Assembly: GCA_039929105.1 (NCBI GenBank)
Contig: JBDSRX010000080.1
Location: 1-14,533, forward strand
Length of the DNA: 14,533 nt
Source: JBDSRX01 sp039929105
Lineage (GTDB): Bacteria; Patescibacteriota; Dojkabacteria; J137
Direction: 5' to 3'
The translations under genes were made by a program, and so were the position numbers. Positions 12,853 through 14,533 of this stretch are shown piece after piece. Within the stretch, counting starts at the first letter, position 1. The number at the start of each line of letters is the position of its first letter. The notes under the pieces were generated by a model. It worked only from the letters and a program-made list of their open reading frames with translations, was not told the origin of the DNA and searched no databases.

Positions 12853-13782
12853 ATGTCAAATCCATCAGGCCGTGTTGTAGTTATTGGGGCAGGAAATGTT
12901 GGTGCTTCAATAGCTTATTCTATTTTAAACCAAGAAATTGCTTACGAGATTCTCATGCTTGATATTGCTGAAGAAATGGCAAAGGCACAAGTTTTAGACA
13001 TGGTAGATGCATCTAACTTTACACATGGAGTTAGTATTAAATATGCAGAATATAAAGATATTAATGATGGTGATATCGTTGTAATTACTTGTGGAGCTGC
13101 ACAGAAAGAAGGTCAAACTAGAACAGAACTTTTGGGAATTAATGCAAAAATAATTAGAGATGTAATTTCTAAAATAAAAGCTACTAAAAAAGATGTTTAC
13201 ATTTGTATGGTTACAAACCCTGTGGATGTTTTAGCTTACATTGCTGTAAAAGAATCTGGATTACCAGCAAGCCAAGTTTTTGGAAGTGGAACAATTTTAG
13301 ATACTTCTAGAGTAAAGGGAGCAATTGCAAAAGAAGCTAATGTAAATGCTAACAATGTGCACGCATATATTATGGGAGAACATGGGGATACTTCTTTCCC
13401 TGTTTTAAGTTCTGGAAATATTGCAAATATGCCTTTAGAGTCGTTTGTTAAATTAAACACTCAGTATTATACTGACATAGCAGAGAAAGTAAGAAATACA
13501 GCATACGAAATTATTAAAGGTAAAAAAGCTACATATTACGGAATAGGAAATGCAGTTGCATCTATTTGCAAATCTATTATAAGAAATGAAAATAAAATAT
13601 ATCCTTTAAGTGTAATGCTTAATGGAGAATATGGAGTTAGAGATGTTTCTATTGGAGTTCCAGTAATGCTTAACTCAAATGGTTTCAAGATTGTAGGAGA
13701 AGTTCCATTAAACGAAATGGAAAGGAAAGCTTTTGAACATTCTGTTGAAACTGTAAAAGCAAACATTAAAAGCGCAAACTAA
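12853..13782 (+). CDS. ldh: L-lactate dehydrogenase
   Basis: It reduces pyruvate to L-lactate with NADH, regenerating NAD for glycolysis. At 309 residues it has the Rossmann motif IGAGNVGAS (11-19) and Asp37 for NAD preference. Gln84 in AAQKEGQTR is at the position that separates lactate from malate dehydrogenase (Gln versus Arg), with mobile-loop Arg90. It also has TNPVDVL (121-127), substrate-binding Arg153 in LDTSR, catalytic His177 in GEHGDTS and Thr227. At the FBP-site positions of allosteric bacterial LDHs, His188 is kept (His170) and Arg173 is Lys155, so FBP activation is possible but unproven. It starts 27 bp after the DD-peptidase-like gene with an A/T leader and no Shine-Dalgarno sequence, and ends 22 bp before the Lpd-like gene. 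This points to homolactic-type fermentation. Confidence 0.95.
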   Translation: MSNPSGRVVVIGAGNVGASIAYSILNQEIAYEILMLDIAEEMAKAQVLDMVDASNFTHGVSIKYAEYKDINDGDIVVITCGAAQKEGQTRTELLGINAKIIRDVISKIKATKKDVYICMVTNPVDVLAYIAVKESGLPASQVFGSGTILDTSRVKGAIAKEANVNANNVHAYIMGEHGDTSFPVLSSGNIANMPLESFVKLNTQYYTDIAEKVRNTAYEIIKGKKATYYGIGNAVASICKSIIRNENKIYPLSVMLNGEYGVRDVSIGVPVMLNSNGFKIVGEVPLNEMERKAFEHSVETVKANIKSAN

Positions 13783-13804
13783 TTCATTTGTTAAAGTTAA
13801 ATTT

Positions 13805-14533
13805 ATGCAATATAAAACTATTGTTATTGGTTCAGGACCAGGAGGTTATACAGCAGCTATTAGATTGGCTCAATTAGGAGCTAAGGTGGCTATTATTGAA
13901 AGAGATTTAGTTGGAGGTATTTGTACTAACTGGGGTTGCACACCGAGCAAGGCAATGATTACATCTGCGAAATACGCTAAGTATGCAAAAGACTCCGCTC
14001 ATTACGGAGTTAATGTTGGAGAACCTGTAGTAGACTTTCAAAAAATTGCAGAAAGAAGAGATGCAGTAATGAAAAAGTCCAGAGAAGAGATTAGACATTT
14101 ACTCGACCATTGGAATGTAGACGTTATTCAAGGTTCTGGAGAAGTTGTTGATGCAAACCATGTAAAAATTTCTCCTTATATAAATCCTTATGCACACTTG
14201 ACTCAAGCAAATGGCGAAAGTCCTTATAAGGATCGCACATCAATTACTGAAGAAACTATTTTAGAAGCTGAAACAATAATTCTAGCTACTGGTTCTGAAC
14301 CGTTAGTTCCAGGATTCTTAAACAAAGCCGACGAAAGTATTGTAAACAGTAATAAATTAATCTGGATTAAAGATCTTCCAAAAGAATTAACAATTGTAGG
14401 TGGAGGAATTATTGGATTAGAATTCTCTGCTCTATTTTCACATTTTGGTACAAAGGTAAGAATTATTGAGTTACTAGATAGATGTGTATCTATGATGGAC
14501 CCAGATATTTCTGCAGAGATTGAAAAAGATTTA
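13805..14533 (+). CDS. lpd: Dihydrolipoamide dehydrogenase-type flavoprotein, N-terminal part (runs off the right edge)
   Basis: The first 243 residues of a class I pyridine nucleotide-disulfide oxidoreductase. The FAD motif GSGPGG is at 9-14, and the redox disulfide is Cys40/Cys45 in GGICTNWGCTPSK. ATGSEP is at 161-166. The second nucleotide motif GGGIIGLE (199-206), with Glu222 at the end of the next strand, favours NAD. Lpd is the E3 of pyruvate and related dehydrogenase complexes, reoxidising lipoamide. Cys-x4-Cys spacing and length so far fit. The Thr after the second Cys (GCTPSK rather than GCIPSK) also occurs in mercuric-reductase-like relatives, so the exact substrate is open. About 24 residues (124-147, Tyr/Pro/Asn-rich) look like an insertion before the ATGS strand. 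Other complex subunits may lie downstream, outside the window. Confidence 0.88.
   Translation, partial: MQYKTIVIGSGPGGYTAAIRLAQLGAKVAIIERDLVGGICTNWGCTPSKAMITSAKYAKYAKDSAHYGVNVGEPVVDFQKIAERRDAVMKKSREEIRHLLDHWNVDVIQGSGEVVDANHVKISPYINPYAHLTQANGESPYKDRTSITEETILEAETIILATGSEPLVPGFLNKADESIVNSNKLIWIKDLPKELTIVGGGIIGLEFSALFSHFGTKVRIIELLDRCVSMMDPDISAEIEKDL

Noticed and set aside
13236..14098. Minus-strand frames inside ldh and the Lpd-like gene
   Set aside because: Both genes have intact catalytic motifs on the plus strand; the reverse frames show no domain.
1..14533. CRISPR array, prophage, toxin-antitoxin pair or restriction system
   Set aside because: No regularly spaced repeats, integrase, toxin-like small gene pairs or methylase motifs were found on either strand.

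Overview
The window is about one third GC and reads as a compact bacterial chromosome segment. The likely source is a low-GC member of the Candidate Phyla Radiation (Patescibacteria). This is inference from the gene mix: a short archaeal-type triosephosphate isomerase, a DhnA-type class I aldolase, a lone PspC protein, many small membrane-anchored unknowns, a four-helix-bundle IVP-like gene, and no recognisable Shine-Dalgarno sequence before any start. TGA is used as a stop (genes ending at 3601 on the minus strand and 11656 on the plus strand), which argues against the UGA-glycine code of Gracilibacteria and Absconditabacteria. No tRNA, rRNA, CRISPR array or classical transposase was found.

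Layout. 1-1127 (minus): an NADPH-dependent FMN reductase-like gene followed by the start of glucose-6-phosphate dehydrogenase, which runs off the left edge. 1193-4472 (minus): three genes joined by ATGA overlaps, encoding two small single-pass membrane proteins and an 803-residue secreted Ig-like protein, a likely surface complex. 4539-6323 (minus): a multidrug/lipid-type ABC exporter half-transporter. 6440-8069 (plus): PspC, Obg GTPase and a GIY-YIG protein. 8061-8834 (minus): a membrane-anchored unknown. 8835-9080: a gene-free interval with four consecutive hairpins. 9081-14533 (plus): a glycolysis and fermentation cluster with tpiA, an IVP-like four-helix gene, class I fba, an unknown helical gene, a membrane-anchored serine DD-peptidase/beta-lactamase-like gene, L-lactate dehydrogenase and the first 243 codons of a dihydrolipoamide dehydrogenase-type flavoprotein.

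Functionally, the right half is lower-glycolysis carbon flow plus redox balance (TIM, aldolase, LDH, Lpd-like). The left edge carries NADPH generation (G6PD) beside an NAD(P)H-flavin reductase. The middle is cell envelope and ribosome assembly.

The best leads for something undescribed are four. (1) The structured, relatively GC-rich segment at about 8893-9066 has its own extended -10 promoter candidate, a terminator-like last hairpin, and a 12-bp palindrome between divergent promoters. (2) An IVS-like unit lies between tpiA and fba: a four-helix-bundle gene bounded by 8-bp inverted repeats and imperfect direct repeats. (3) Two promoters place the -10 box exactly 7 nt before the ATG, suggesting leaderless mRNAs. 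(4) The coupled surface-protein operon has no recognisable partner proteins. All promoter, hairpin and repeat calls were made by eye and need computation.
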